A stretch of 64,000 nucleotides of DNA from Humulus lupulus (Eukaryota > Streptophyta > Magnoliopsida > Rosales > Cannabaceae), in the NCBI RefSeq assembly GCF_963169125.1, contig NC_084793.1, forward strand, positions 45,255,578 to 45,319,577. Direction: 5' to 3'. The notes beneath the pieces are model-generated. The model saw nothing but the letters and a program-made list of their open reading frames with translations. It searched no databases and was not told the DNA's origin. Numbering within the stretch: position 1 is the stretch's first letter; every line of letters starts with the position of its first letter. Made by a program: the position numbers and the translations under genes. Positions 22,755 through 35,494 of this stretch are shown in pieces.

Positions 22755-25700
22755 TGTAACGCCCTGGATAGCCAAGACCGTTACACTGTGTGTTTATAAA
22801 GGTGCAAGACTTGCCAATCAAGTCATTTAGCTAGAAACGTGTTACTGAAACTACAGTTGAACTAGGGTTAAAAGATTTTGGTCTCAAAAGTTCCATTTCT
22901 TATAATCAAACATTTCCTTACATGGGATCCCAGAAGTAGTAAAGTTAAAAGACAGTTTACAAAATTTAAGGATTAAAATACAGATACTAGCCATTTTAAG
23001 GCAAAACAGACAATTAGGCTTTTCTCGTCCTGTACCACTCCTCAGACGTGGCGGCCGATCAGCTGACTATGTACATTCAGCCCCAAAGCTCTCCATCTCA
23101 GGACTGGCCCACTTTGCCTTTGCCTTTACCTGCACCACGTAGCACCCGTGAGCCAAGGCCCAGCAAGAAAACACAACAACATAGCACAATCATCAAGCAA
23201 ACAACCAGATAACTTATGCAGTATAATCATTTACTCAACAGTTCAAAAATTCACGTTATTCAATTATTCATCATACCAAGTACATCATTTCATATTAATA
23301 ATCAATTCACACATGATAACCAGGGTTAACGCCCTTAGGCCGCACCCTCTATTTATCCCACTGACTCCGGCCCGCTTAAACCGAGCTCAATGAATATTAA
23401 GCTGTCATCAGCTACCAGTGGCCGAGCCGTGTCCTATGCGCAAGTATTATTTACGGCACTCTTAGGCCATTTAACACATGTCCCATGCTATAATACTATC
23501 TATGACATCATACATAAATAGGGAGCACTTAGTCCCAAAACAGTCACATAATCGGGTGCAGTTTTTTTACCTTTAGATTCTGATAGCTTTGTTCAATTCA
23601 ACCCTCAAGCATGATCCCGTCTGAGCCCTAGCGTACACCTAGTCACGGTCACAAGTTAGAACCACACCAGACTTCAAATCCAAAACCTAGCCTCGGGACA
23701 AATCCCGAGACCTCGGGAAGCCCTAATTCCACCAAACGGGGTGGTGGAATCGAACCCCAAGCCCCCAGGCAAAAACCCTAAGAAATAACCCAAAAATCCC
23801 TTTCTGGGAAGAGGGTAGCGCTACAACGCCCTAAAGTGGGCGGTACAGCGCTACAAACATAGCCAACATGCTCCCAGACACCCAAACCTAGTGCTGTAGC
23901 GCCCTAAGGCTAGCGCTACAGCACTAGTCACAGCCAGAGAAAACATAGACTTCTCCTCTTCGAATTTCCTCGAGGTAAAACCTTCCAAAATCCTTCCAAA
24001 CCTTAACCAAACTCCAAAAAAAACCTACCAACATCTATATCTCACCCCATAAGTCCCAACCATACAAAACTCAATCACATGCACCCCAAATCAAGGAAAT
24101 CACCATGGCTGAGTTTAGAGCTTAAAAACTCAATCAGAACAGTAGAAATCACAGAACCTAAAGCTAGAATTTCTTACCTTCAATAGATGAACTCAACCTA
24201 GGTTATCTTCCACACTTCCTTGGCCTTCACCTCCTCAAGTCCATAGCCTTAATTCCCTAGAATTCCCACAAAAACTCAGCTTAGAAAATCAATTCAATAC
24301 CAAAACCAAGAACTGAATAACAACCTCAAAACCTTACCTCAAATGATGGATAATGTAACGCACTGGTTACCCCAGAACAGTTACGGTGAATGGTGAACCA
24401 GAAATTTGACTCGCTACCCGAGTCCTTTGGTTAAAAACGTGCTTCTAAGTGTTATTAACAGGCTAAGGTGAAAAACCAATAAAAAGGAAATACATTAAAC
24501 TATTCATGGGCCCATAAAAAACATTTACTAGTCACTTACAACTCAAAATGGTCATTACTGTTTCAAATTCACAAACCCGCCGACCTAAGCGGCAAAAATA
24601 GGGTAAACCCCCTAGTTCCTCTAAGAACTCCTTGGCCGTGGTGGTCAAGCGGCTGCATATGTACACATCACCACCTAAGCTCTCCACTCAAGGCTGGGTG
24701 AGCTTTTCTTTCCCTTTACCTGCACCACATAGCACCCATGAGCCAAGGCCCAGCAAGAAAACACAATATAGCATGAATATAATATCAACAATGATCATAA
24801 TAATCATTCAGGACTTCCAGTCCAAAATAGAGGAGTGACAATTGAAACCTCACTAAGGTGGGTACAACTCCCTTTAACCATGTGACGATAGGGTCACCGG
24901 AGCTTAACAGATAAGTGAACCTTTCACTAGCTTAAACGGGTTAGGTGCATGATGACTAGTCACCAACGTAACCTACCTCATGACCATAAAGTCATAACCA
25001 TGGAAGACTGTTCCTTAGCCATGTGACAAGCAGTCACCTAGGCCTTAGGCCCTGGCTCTGAGTAACTAGTCCTAGACTAGCCAAGCGCTTATAAGTTTCA
25101 TCGACCTTAGGGTCGGTCCAACATTAATGCCTTAGAGTCATTCAATTCTGATATCGATTAGATCTAATCTTCATTCGGCCCTGCGTTCAGGACGCTTATG
25201 CCATTTCTGACTCTTAGGTCAGTGATACGCGACCAGTGCCGTCCCTGACTAATCAGTGCCATACACAAGTAAACAACATTCGCTAGCATTTGATATGAAA
25301 TCAATGTCCACATTTATCAACCAACATGCCTCATCAACAAGCATGCATGTCATATACACAGGGTGCAGTTTTCTTACCTCAGGTTCGAGTGAGAAATATA
25401 ATAAGAATGACTCCTGAGAACGATCGACCTTTTGATTCCTTAGCGGTTACCTAATCATAACTAATTAACACCTCCATTAGGGAAAAATCAACAATGAAAG
25501 GGTCTTGACCTCAACCCCACTCTCGGGACCTCGAAACGTGCCCACACGGTGAGTAGATTTGATCCCGGGCCTTAAGGAATGAAACCTCAAGCCAAAAACC
25601 CTGAAAAACACTCAAAATGGGATTCTCGAGGAACAGAGGAGCGCTACAGCGCTGCTCCCTAGCGCCCCAGGGCTATACTCAGAACCCCCCAAACCGCCCA

Positions 25701-27506
25701 TAGAAACCTGTGTAGCGTTACAACGCCCTCTCATGGGCGCTGTAGCGCTACCCCCAGACTGGTTTTCCCCTGAAACTTCCTTCTTCGACTCCTTCAGTTC
25801 TAACTCGATTACAATGCTTCCAAACCTCATTTTTGGTGCCAAATGAACCCAAAAACCATCCTCACATACCCCAAGCATCACAACCATAAAAGCCCTAGCC
25901 AAAACTCCCAACAAAACCAAGTATTCAACCTAGAAATCTCAACTGCAAATCAAAACTAAAACAAGGCAAACCAGAGAATTCAATGGCTAGAAACTTACCT
26001 CAAGCTTAGATTATGATGCTCTTAAATGGTGGAACACACTCCCAAACTCCCAAGGCTTACCTCCCAAGCTTGAATCCTCAAGAATGGCTCAAAAATCACA
26101 AAGAAAACTGAAGGAGAAAAGATACGGAAAAGCTCTTGAACTATACTCTGCTTTCTCTTCCTTTCTACAGCCATAAATGGCTTATATCTATCCTAGGGGT
26201 GAAAAGAACAAAATACCCCTAGGTCAATTAAGGGTTTCTAAAGGCTCCCAAGGGCAAAATTGGTATTTCTCACTTATCTCGTTAATCATAATTAACGCTC
26301 TCCAATTCCTGCTATTCTCAATATTCTCAAACACCAACAATTCATATCTTGTTACCCTTTAATTCCCGGTAACGCTCTAATCATTAAAATCACCCTGAGA
26401 CTCATCCCGAGCCCCGAACTTAAACCTGTTATGACTAAACCGCTACTTAATATCCCAAGATCGTTTCATGCCGAATAGCTCGAACAAACCCACATTATAA
26501 TGTGGTCTCAACAATAAGTCACCGACATGCATACAAATATACAATTACACCCTCAACGGGCCAAATTACCAAAGCACCCCTGTAATGAAATGTGGACCCA
26601 CATGCATGCATTTAACATCATATTATAATATAATTCACATATACATGCATATTATCATTTAATGGCATATTTAAACAGGTATGGCCCTCTCGGCCTACTA
26701 ATCCAGTCATTAAACCGCATTAGGGATTCTGGGGCATTACTGATATCCTCTGCTGATTCCCTAAGCCAAATCAAGGATTCTAGTGTTGAGTCTTAGCCTA
26801 AGCCTTCTCTGAACTTTAGCTCCAAATTTCCAAAAGAATTGGTGAAGAGGAACCCAAACCGTACAAGAGTAATGCCCTGTTTTCCCTTCTTTCTTTTCTC
26901 CTTCTTTTCTTTTGTCTCAATCCTTTCTCAGACCTCCACAACCTTCTACACATTCCACTAAGGCATAAAGCATTATAATACTTATCCCTGCTTTTAACAC
27001 AATGACCAATTTGCCCTCCCATAAATCCTAAGCCATTAAATCATTCTAAGGGCATTTTGGTCATTACACCCAATTCCCGCTAATTCCTCAAATGTCTCTA
27101 ATATTTACCGCTTACTTCCCGACACCTAACTGATCACCAATTATATTCCTCAATATCAAAATAATCTCCAATATAGTTCATAAATTCCCAGAAATACCCC
27201 AGGCTCGCTGGGTATAAATCCCGGCTGTGACTTTTTCGCTAAACCGCTCACTAAGATCGCCTTAAGTCACAAGCTACAAATATATCCACATAATAATGTG
27301 GTCTCAACAATTTATCACATATATTTACAGTTATGCCCTCAACGGGCCAAAATTATGAATATGCCCTTCTAACCTAATCAGGGCCTACATGCATACTAAT
27401 ACACATAGTCATGCTTTTAATCATTAAATCACATATAATCCAGCTATGCCCTCCCGGCACACTAATCAAGGCCCTTAAGCCCTATTAGTAGATTTGGGTC
27501 GTTACA
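22755..27506 (-). mobile_element. 3' LTR of element Y (with nested solo LTR)
   Basis: Starts TGTAACGCCCTGG and ends GGGTCGTTACA; about 2,359 bp without the nested insertion. Aligned by eye with the 5' LTR (32474-34814) only scattered substitutions are seen. At 23816-23926 it carries an array of the palindromic word AGCGCTACAGCGC and relatives. Confidence 0.92.
24354..26741 (-). mobile_element. Tekay-type solo LTR nested in the 3' LTR of element Y
   Basis: Comparison with the uninterrupted 5' LTR (near 34078) shows foreign sequence from 24354 to about 26741. It starts TGTAACGCACTGG and ends GGCATTACT, where the family would end TTACA. The flanks are GATAA (24349-24353) and GATAT (26742-26746), a duplication with one mismatch. 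It shares the CCAGCAAGAAAACAC block and the orientation with its host LTR, but differs enough to be another subfamily. It has its own AGCGCTACAGCGC array (25632-25755). No internal region remains. Confidence 0.85.
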
Positions 27507-27520
27507 ACTATCCCCTCCTA
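27507..27520 (-). promoter_or_regulatory. Polypurine tract of element Y
   Basis: On the minus strand AGGAGGGGATAGT directly precedes the 3' LTR; it is the primer for plus-strand DNA synthesis. Confidence 0.8.
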
Positions 27521-27541
27521 ATGAGAATTTCGTCCTCGAAT

Positions 27542-28799
27542 TTACCTGAACAACTCGGGATACTGATCCCGCATCCCTGACTCAAGCTCCCAAGTCACCT
27601 CCTCGACCCTACTATTCCTCCATAACACCTTAACAAGAGGAATCGTCTTCTTCCGTAGTACTTTATCTTTCTGATCCAAAATCTGAACCGGTTGCTCCTC
27701 ATAAGCTAAATCTGTCTGCAACTCCAAGTCTTCATACCTCAACACATGTGTTGCATCTTCGACGTATTTCCGAAGCATAGAAACATGGAATACGTCATGG
27801 ACTCCCGACAACGATGGTAGCAAGGCTAACCTGTTAGCCACTTGACCGATCCTTTCTAGGATCTCAAAAGGTCCGATGAACCTAGGGCTTAGCTTGCCCT
27901 TCTTCCCAAACCTCCTCACCCATCGCAATGGTGAAACTAGGAGAAACACATGGTCCCCAACCTGGAACTCCACGTCCCTACGCTTGGGATCAGCGTAGCT
28001 CTTCTGTCTGCTCTGTGAGGTGAGCATCCTAGCTCAGATCTTCTCTATAGCTTCATTCGTCTTCTGAACCATATCTGGCCCCAAATACTTCCTCTCACCC
28101 ATCCCATCCCAATGAATGGGTGACCTACATTTCCTCCCATATAACATCTCATAGAAAGCCATTCCAATCGTTGACTGGTAACTATTGTTATATGAAAATT
28201 GAATCAACGGGAGATACTTACTCCATGATCCCTCAAAGTCGAGCACACATGCTCTGAGCATATCCTCCAACAGCTGAATCGTCCTCTCAGGCTGTCCATC
28301 AGTCTGAGGATGGAAGGCTGTGCTGAACTTCAACTAAGTTCCCATAGCCTTCTACAAACTACCCCAAAACTTAGAGGTAAAGATAGGATCCCAGTCTGAC
28401 ACTATGGACTTAGGAATCCCATGGAGATGTACGATATCCCTCACATACAACTCTGCATACTGATCCACAGTATATGTCGACCTCACTGGAAGAAAGTGAG
28501 CTGACTTGGTGTATCTGTCCACTATCACCCACACCGAGTCATGAAGCCTTACTGTTCTAGGTAAACCTCGCATGAAATCCATCGTAATATCCTCCCATTT
28601 CCACTCAGGAATACCTAAAGGCTGAAGCAACCCTGTCGGTCGCTGATGCTCAGCTTTCACCTGCTGACAGGTTAAACATCTGGCTACGTACTCTACCACA
28701 TCCTTCTTCATCCCGAGCCACCAATATAATGTCTGTAGATCCTGGTACATCTTCTTGGTACCCGGATGAAGTGAGTAAGGCGTCGTATGTGACTCATCC
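27542..28799 (-). pseudogene. Element Y integrase with C-terminal chromodomain
   Basis: Reading from 28799 down: YWWLGMKKDVVEYVARCLTC (second half of the zinc-binding part), the core with VIVDRYTKSAHFLPV (first Asp), SIVSDWDPIFTSKF (second Asp), two stops near 28340, then FHPQTDGQPERTIQLLEDML with the Glu. The C-terminal part has YADPKRRDVEFQVGDHVFL and GPFEILERIGQVANRLAL. The last 60 residues (YEEQPVQILDQKDKVLRKK, LVKVLWRNSRVEEVTWELES) form a chromodomain-like module that may steer integration to marked chromatin. It ends right before the polypurine tract. Stops at about 28030 and 28340 break it. Confidence 0.9.
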
Positions 28800-30870
28800 A
28801 GTATCTCTCATCTGATCCCCTCATCAGCTAGAACACAAATCCGTCCCTGATACCAAAGCAAACCAACCTCAGAAATAGAATAGTCCTTAGCTAATCCCGC
28901 TAAGACATTCTCTCTAATCTCCTGTATCTGAGCGTCTACCAATTGCCCTTCTTTAATCCGCTCTAGCAGGGTCGACTGTAAAGTAATATTGGCCAACCGT
29001 CCCACCACCAATTCTATTCTCGCTCTGACCATCTCATCAGCTAACTCTCTCGAGATCTGGGTGGAACTATACAACTGACCTGGGCCTCTCCGGCTTAATG
29101 CATCCGCCACTACATTGGATTTTTCCGGATAATATCACAATCATAGTCTTTCACCAATTCTAGCCAACGTCTCTGCCTCATGTTCAGGTCCTTCTGGGTG
29201 AAAGAGCACTTCAAGCTCTGATGATCAGTATATATCTCACACTTCTCTCGATATAGGTAATGTCACCAAACTTTCAGTGCGAATACCACTGCTTCTAACT
29301 CCAAATCATGGGTAGGATACTGTTACTCATACTCCTTCAGATGTCGTGATGCATAAGCTATGACCTTCTCGTTTTGCATCAACACATAGTCTAAACCTAA
29401 CCTCAACGCATCGCAGTAGACAACAAACTTCCCTTCCCCAGATGGAAGACTCAACACAGGCGCGGTAATAAGTCGTCGCTTCAACTCTTGGAAATTTTTC
29501 TCGCACTTGTCTGACCAGATAAACTTCAAATTCTTTCGTGTCAATTCTGTCATCGGTGTCGCTATCTTCGAGAAGCCTTCCACAAACTGTCTGTAGTAAC
29601 CCGCTAGACCAAGAAAACTCCACACCTCTGAGGCGTTCCTTGGCCTCGGCCAATCCCTAACTGCCTCCAACTTAGATAGATCCACCTTAATCCCATCTGC
29701 ACCAACAATATGTCCAATGAATGTCACTTCTGGTAGCCAAAATTCACATTTCTTAAACTTGGCGTACAACTGATGCTCTCTCAACCTCTGCAAAACCTGT
29801 CAAAGATGAATCTCGTGCTCTGCCTCTGAACTGGAGTATACTAAGATGTCATCGATGAAGACAATAAGGAACTGATCCATAAAGTCCTTGAACATTCTAT
29901 TCATTAGGTCCATAAAGGCTGTTGGGGCATTGGTCAAACCAAATGACATGACCAGAAACTCATAGTGCCCATACCTTGTTTGGAAGGTCGTCTTCGGTAC
30001 GTCCTTGTCCTTGATCCTCGGCTGGTGATAACCAGATTGAAGACCAATCTTCAAGAACACCGTCTTACCCTGCAGCTGATCGAACAAGTCGTCAATCCTT
30101 GGTAGGGGATACTTATTCTTGATAGTTAACTTGTTAAGTTCCCTGTAGTCTATACACATTCTCAAAGTCCCGTCCTTCTTCTTCACAAATAAAACTGGAG
30201 CACCCCATGGCGAGTAACTAGGTCTGATGAACCCCAAATCCAGAAGCTCCTGCAGCTGTGTCTTCAATTCCTTCAGTTTTGTCGGTGCCGTTCTATATGG
30301 TGCCCTTGACACTGGCTCTATCCCTGGCGCCAACTCAATGACAAACTGAATCTCCCTACGCGGCGGCATCCCAAGTAAGTCCTCAGGAAACACATCCAAG
30401 AACTCGCAAACCAATCTGGTCTCTTCCGGTCCTGTTGGCAAAACCCTGGTGGTAACCACCACACTAACCAGAAAACCTATACACCCTCCTTGTAACAGAT
30501 CTCTGGCTCTCAGCACCGATATCCTTGGTACGCGGGGTCCATCCACCGCTCCCACAAAGATAAAGGAATCCTCGCCCTCCAGCTCAAAGGTCACCATCTT
30601 CGTCCTGCAGTCAATAGTACCTCCATATCTAACCAACCAATCCATACCTAAAATCATATCAAAGTCCTCCATACTCAACTCAATCAAGTCTACTGACAAT
30701 TCCCTACCATCTACCATCACTGGCAGTGCTCTAATCCACCTCCTAGAAACTACTAGCTCTCCTGTAGGCAAAGTAGTCCCAAACCCCGAAGTACAATACT
30801 CACTAGGTCTAAACAGTCTATCAATCACCTTACTAAAAACAAACGAATGTGTAGCACCAGAGTCAATCAA
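28800..30870 (-). pseudogene. Element Y protease, reverse transcriptase and RNase H
   Basis: From 30870: the protease has an intact DSGATHSF active site and the [17 protein letters not shown] block. RT follows with [20 protein letters not shown]. Motif A reads [12 protein letters not shown], so the catalytic Asp of the usual KIDLRSGYHQ is Gly. FIDDILVYS carries the paired catalytic Asp residues. A TGA at 29797-29799, probably from CGA, splits RT; the rest continues with [13 protein letters not shown] and a [20 protein letters not shown] block. RNase H shows FVVYCDA and, after a TAA near 29320, THDLELEAVVFALK and YTDHQSLK. The tether with MADALSRRGPGQ ends near 28800. Inactive through a lost Asp and several stops. 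Confidence 0.92.
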
Positions 30871-32075
30871 TACAGTAAAAGAGAACCAGTGCTAGAAAAC
30901 TGACTTGTCACTACCGATGGACTAGCCTTGGCCTCCACCTGCGTCAAGGTGAACACTCGAGCTGGAGTCAAGTTGTCCACCTTCCCTGCATCTCCCTTCT
31001 TCACTGTCGGGCAGTCTTTCTTGAGGTGTCCTACCACCCTCCACACATAACAGGCCTTAGCCCGGCATTCACCCGGATGGCATCTTCTGCACCTCGTGCA
31101 CTCAGGATAGCTCCTCCATGAATCACTGCCTCCCTGACAGCCACCCTGGGTACCTCGACCCCTCCTATCAGGACCGGAAGCAGTCAACGTATCAGGGTTC
31201 TTTCTCTTCAAATCACTGGGGCCTCTACCCCTACCAGAACCAGAATATGGAGGCACCGCCCTGCGGCCCTCCCGCCTTACTGCACTTTCCCTCCATATCT
31301 TATTTTCCGCTTCCTCAGCGAAAAGAGCCTTCTCTATAGCCTGGGCATAAGTTGTCCCTCCAGGAACTGTTGTAATCCTCACATCTTGGGCTATCATAGC
31401 ATTAAGCCCTCTGATAAATCTGTCTTTCCTAGCTGCATCAGTAGGCACAAGACCTGGTGCGAACTTCGCAAGTCTGACAAATTTCAGGGCATATTCTGTA
31501 ACTGTCATGCTGCCCTGAACCAACCCTACAAACTCATTTACTTTCATTGCCCAAATGGTAACATTATAATACTTCTGACTGAATAGGTCCTTGAATCCTT
31601 CCCAAGTCAAAGTAGTAACATCTCTAGTCTGTGATGTCACTTCCCACCAGATACGGGCATCCTCTCTCAACATATATGTGGCACAGGCCACTCTGTCATG
31701 TCCCTCTAACCTCATAAAATCCAGGATAGTAGTAATCATAGTCATCCATTATTTGGCCTTCAGTGGATCAGGTCCTCCCTCAAAGATCGAGGGCTGCTAC
31801 TTCCTGAACCGCTCATACAACGGTTCCCATCTGTTCCCAACCTCTACTGGCCGTACCGCTGGTACCACTGCAGGTGGCACAGTAAGGGCAACACTCCCTA
31901 ATGGAGCCTACTGTCGTAGAATTCGTATATGCTCATCCTGGCTCTGTAGTCGTGCTTACATATCAGTCATAAGTTGCTGCCAGTTCTCAGGGACTGGCGG
32001 AGGGGTCTGGCCTTGGTCATCATCTCTAGTCTCAGACCTAGTGTCAGCTAGTCGCGTAGATTTTCTTGGACGCAT
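30871..32075 (-). pseudogene. Element Y gag
   Basis: Starts at ATG 32075 with MRPRKSTRLADTRSETRDDD. The first 110 codons contain four stops. Then TYMLREDARIWWEVTSQTRD and TWEGFKDLFSQKYYN mark the core of Retrotrans_gag. Near the end are two zinc knuckles, CTRCRRCHPGEC and CYVWRVVGHLKKDC. The second begins CYVW, where families of this type usually have CYNCG or CFNCG. Gag would bind and package the RNA. The frame shifts near 30880 before the protease. Length, about 400 codons, is normal for the lineage. Confidence 0.88.
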
Positions 32076-32458
32076 AATTATCCAAGTCAATCTGCAATCA
32101 ACGACTCGGCAGTCAGACTATGATGACAGTGTACTAATCCTTCCATGATCCACTGTCAGAACTCAAACATTCACAAACAATCAAAATATAACAGTTTATC
32201 CAAGTATTCAAGTATTTTCATTCACATACATAGCAATGCTAATAAGCACGCCTCAATATTATCATACAATAGTCAAGGGCCAGGCCCTATCAGTATCTCA
32301 TGCTCCCTATTAATCAAGCAGATATCAACAGTCATATTCCATTATATTCATTTAAGCATATAATCATGTATACACAATTACCAAACCCTGAGTCGAGCTT
32401 GTCTTTCGCGGCGAATGTACATGTCCAGCCAGTCTTCAGGAGCCCTTAAACCTAGGAC

Positions 32459-32473
32459 GATCTGATACCAAGT
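32459..32473 (-). promoter_or_regulatory. Primer binding site of element Y (tRNA-iMet)
   Basis: On the minus strand ACTTGGTATCAGATC follows the 5' LTR. TGGTATCAGA is complementary to the 3' end of plant initiator tRNA-Met. Leader 32076-32458 between this site and gag holds no recognisable gene. Confidence 0.88.
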
Positions 32474-34814
32474 TGTAACGCCCTGGATAGCCAAGACCAT
32501 TACACTGTGTGTTTATAAAGGTGCAAGACTTGCCAATCAAGTCATTTAGCTAGAAACGTGTTACTGAAACTACAGTTGAACTAGGGTTAAAAGATTTTGG
32601 TCTCAAAAGTTCCATTTCTTATAATCAAACATTTCCTTACATGGGATCCCAGAAGTAGTAAAGTTAAAAGACAATTTACAAAATTTCAGGATTAAAATAA
32701 AAATACTAGCCATTCTAAGGCAAAACAGACAATTAGGCTTTTCTCGTCCTGTACCACTCCTCGGCCGTGGCGGCCAATCGGCTGACTATGTACATTCAGC
32801 CCCAAAGCTCTCCATCTCAGGACTGGTCCACTTTGCCTTTGCCTTTGCCTTTACCTGCACCACGTAGCACCCGTGAGCCAAGGCCCAGCAAGAAAACACA
32901 ACAACAAAGCACAATCATCAAGCAAACAACCAGATAACTTATGCAGTATAATCATATACTCAATAGTTCAAACATTCATGTTATTCAATTATTCAGCATA
33001 CCAAATACATCATTTCATATTAATAATCAATTCACATATGATAACCAGGGTTAACGCCCTTAGGCCGCACCCTTTATTTATCCCACTGACTCTGACCCGC
33101 TTAAACCAAGCTCAGTGAATATTAAGCTGTCCTCAGCTACCAGTGGCCGAGCCGCGCCCTGTGCGCAAGTATTATTTACAACACTCTTAGGTCGTTTAAC
33201 ACATGTCCCATGGTATAATACCATCTATGACATCATATAGATATAAGGAGCACTTAGTCCCAACACAATCACATAACCGGGTGCAGTTTTCTTACCTTTA
33301 GATTCCGATAGCTTTGTTCAATTCAACCCTCAACACGATCCCGTCTGAGCCCTAGCGTACACCTAGTCACGGTCACAAGTTAGAACCACACCAAACTTCA
33401 AATCCAAAACCTAGCCTCGGGACCAATCCCGAGCCCTCGGGAATCCCTAATTCCACCAAACGGGGTGGTGGAATCGAACCCCAAGCCCCCGGGCAAAAAC
33501 CTTAAGAAATAACCCAAAAATCCCTTTCTGGGAATAGGGTAGCGCTACAGCGCCCTAAAGTGGGCGCTACAGCGCTACAAACAGAGCCAACAGGCTCCCA
33601 GACACCCAAGCCTAGCACTGTAGCGCCCTAAGGCTAGCGCTACAGCACTAGTCACAGCCAGACAAAACACAGACTTCTCCTCTTCGAATTTCCTCGAGCC
33701 AAAACCTTCCAAAATCCTTCCAAACCTTAATCAAACTCCAAAACAAACCTACCAACATCTATATCTCACCCCATAAGTCCCAACCATATAAAACTCAATC
33801 ACATGCACCCCAAATCAAGGAAATCACCATGGCTGAGCTTAGAGCTCAAAAACTCAATCAGAACAGTAGAAATCACATAACCTAAAGCTAGAATTTCTTA
33901 CCTTTGATGGATGAACTCAACCTAGGTTATCTTCCACACTTCCTTGGCCTTCACCTCCTCAAGCCCTTAGGCTTAATTCCCTAGAATTCCCACAGAAACT
34001 CAGCTTAGAAAATCAATTCAATACCAAAACCAAGAACTGAATAACATCCTCAAAACCTTACCTTAAATGATGGATAACCTCTACTAATTCCCCAAGCCAA
34101 ATCAAGGATCCTAGTGTTGAGTCTTAGCCTAAGCCTTCTCTGAACTTTAACTCCAAATTTCCCAAAGAATTGGTGAAGAGGAACCCAAATCGTATAAGAG
34201 TAGTGCCATGTTTTCCCTTCTTTCTTTTCTCCTTCTTTTCTTTTGTCTCAATCCTTTTTCAGACCTCTACTGCCTTCTACACATTCCACTAAGGCATAAA
34301 GCATTATAATACTTATCCTTGCTTTTAACACAAATGACCAATTTTCCCTCCCATAAATCCTAAGTCATTAAATCATTCTAAGGGCATTTTGGTCATTACA
34401 CCCAATTCCTGCTTACTTCCCAACACCTAACTGATCACCAATTATATTCCTCAATATCAAAATAATCTCCAATATATTTCCTAAATTCCCAGAAATACCC
34501 CAGGCTTGCCCCGAGCCGGGTATAAATCCCGGCCGTGACTTTTTCGCTAAACCGCTCACTAGGATCGCCTCAAGTCATAAGCTACAAATATATCCACATA
34601 ATAATGTGGTCTCAATAATTTATCACAGATATTTACAGTTATGCCCTCAACGGGCCAAAATTACAAATGTTCCCTTCTAACCTAATCAGGGCCTACATGC
34701 ATACTAATACACATAGTCATGCCTTTAATCATTAAATCACATATAATCCACTTATGCCCTCCCGTCACACTAATCAAGGCCCTTGAGCCCTATTAGTAGA
34801 TTTGGGTCGTTACA
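32474..34814 (-). mobile_element. 5' LTR of element Y
   Basis: 2,341 bp, ends TGTAACG and CGTTACA, uninterrupted, and serves as the empty-site reference for the solo LTR in the partner LTR. The array of AGCGCTACAGCGC words lies at 33541-33650. It should hold the promoter of the element on the minus strand. Confidence 0.92.
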
Positions 34815-34929
34815 AAATCCCTTCGTTAGCGCTTGGTAGTCTGCTTTGTACTCCATGAGAATAGGAACTACTTTGTACCTTGTGAGAACAGGAACTACTT
34901 TGCAATTCGTGAGAATAGAAAGGCAAAGT

Positions 34930-35494
34930 GTTATGTTCATTGTCCCTTCATAATTGCAGCATTTTTTAAATGTCATAAATTCCCAAAAAATGTGTATAAC
35001 ACTTTCTATAGCCTCCGCATAGGAAATTCTTGACACACTCTCTTTCTCAACATCATTCTTTATAAATTGTTCGAAAGTAAAATCAAAATGTCCACCTAGT
35101 GGCAAATTAGCTTCTTTTGCTTCTTTCATGATGAACTCCTTAGTACATGCTTTGAGATAAAACTAATTTTTTTATTCTTTCTCTTTCTTAATATATCAAT
35201 ACCAAGAATTTTCCAAGCAGTTTCCATGTCTTTCATCTCAAATTCTCCATTCAATACCTTCTTCAATTTTTTATTTTATTTTATTAAATTCATTCTTCAA
35301 TATCAACATGTTATTCATGTAAATCAAAAGAAATGTAGTTGTAGGAAGACTCATATTAGAATAATAAAGACACTTATCATGTTTTGATCTCTATAGCCCA
35401 TTTTAGTATCTACTAAGTCAAATCTTTTATACCATTGCATGGGTGGCAGTTTTAACCCATAAATTGATCATTTCAACCACATACTATTTCTTCA
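34930..35494 (-). pseudogene. Decayed Ty1/copia reverse transcriptase / RNase H fragment
   Basis: On the minus strand from about 35455: PPMQWYKRFD, matching the copia motif around QWYKRFD; then a weak LLIYMNNMLIL, where YVDD should stand; then FEMKDMETAWKILGIDILRK, matching the MKDLG-KILGM region. Finally SRISYAEAIESVIHIFWEFM corresponds to the PYASAVGSLMYA region, and GTMNITLCL to the LRYLKGT block. The order is right for copia RT into RNase H, but the YxDD box is lost and stops occur. This is among the oldest layers here and forms the right flank of element B. Confidence 0.72.

Larger units (their letters stand above)
22755..34814 (-). mobile_element. Element Y: complete Tekay/Del-like chromovirus (Ty3/gypsy)
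   Basis: Both LTRs are present and the element is flanked by a perfect duplication, AAATC (22750-22754 and 34815-34819). On the minus strand the order is 5' LTR, tRNA-iMet primer site, gag, protease, RT, RNase H, integrase with chromodomain, polypurine tract, 3' LTR. Minus a solo LTR nested in the 3' LTR it is about 9.7 kb. The two LTRs look nearly identical along their length, so it is a young insertion. Even so, gag and pol have stops and RT has lost a catalytic Asp, so it must have moved in trans or decayed quickly. Confidence 0.93.

Noticed and set aside
30449..30895. Plus-strand ORF of 148 codons opposite protease of element Y
   Set aside because: It is the complement of a well-supported protease/RT region and has no family features.
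31591..32148. Plus-strand ORF of 185 codons opposite gag of element Y
   Set aside because: Shadow of the gag frame on the other strand; no independent signal.
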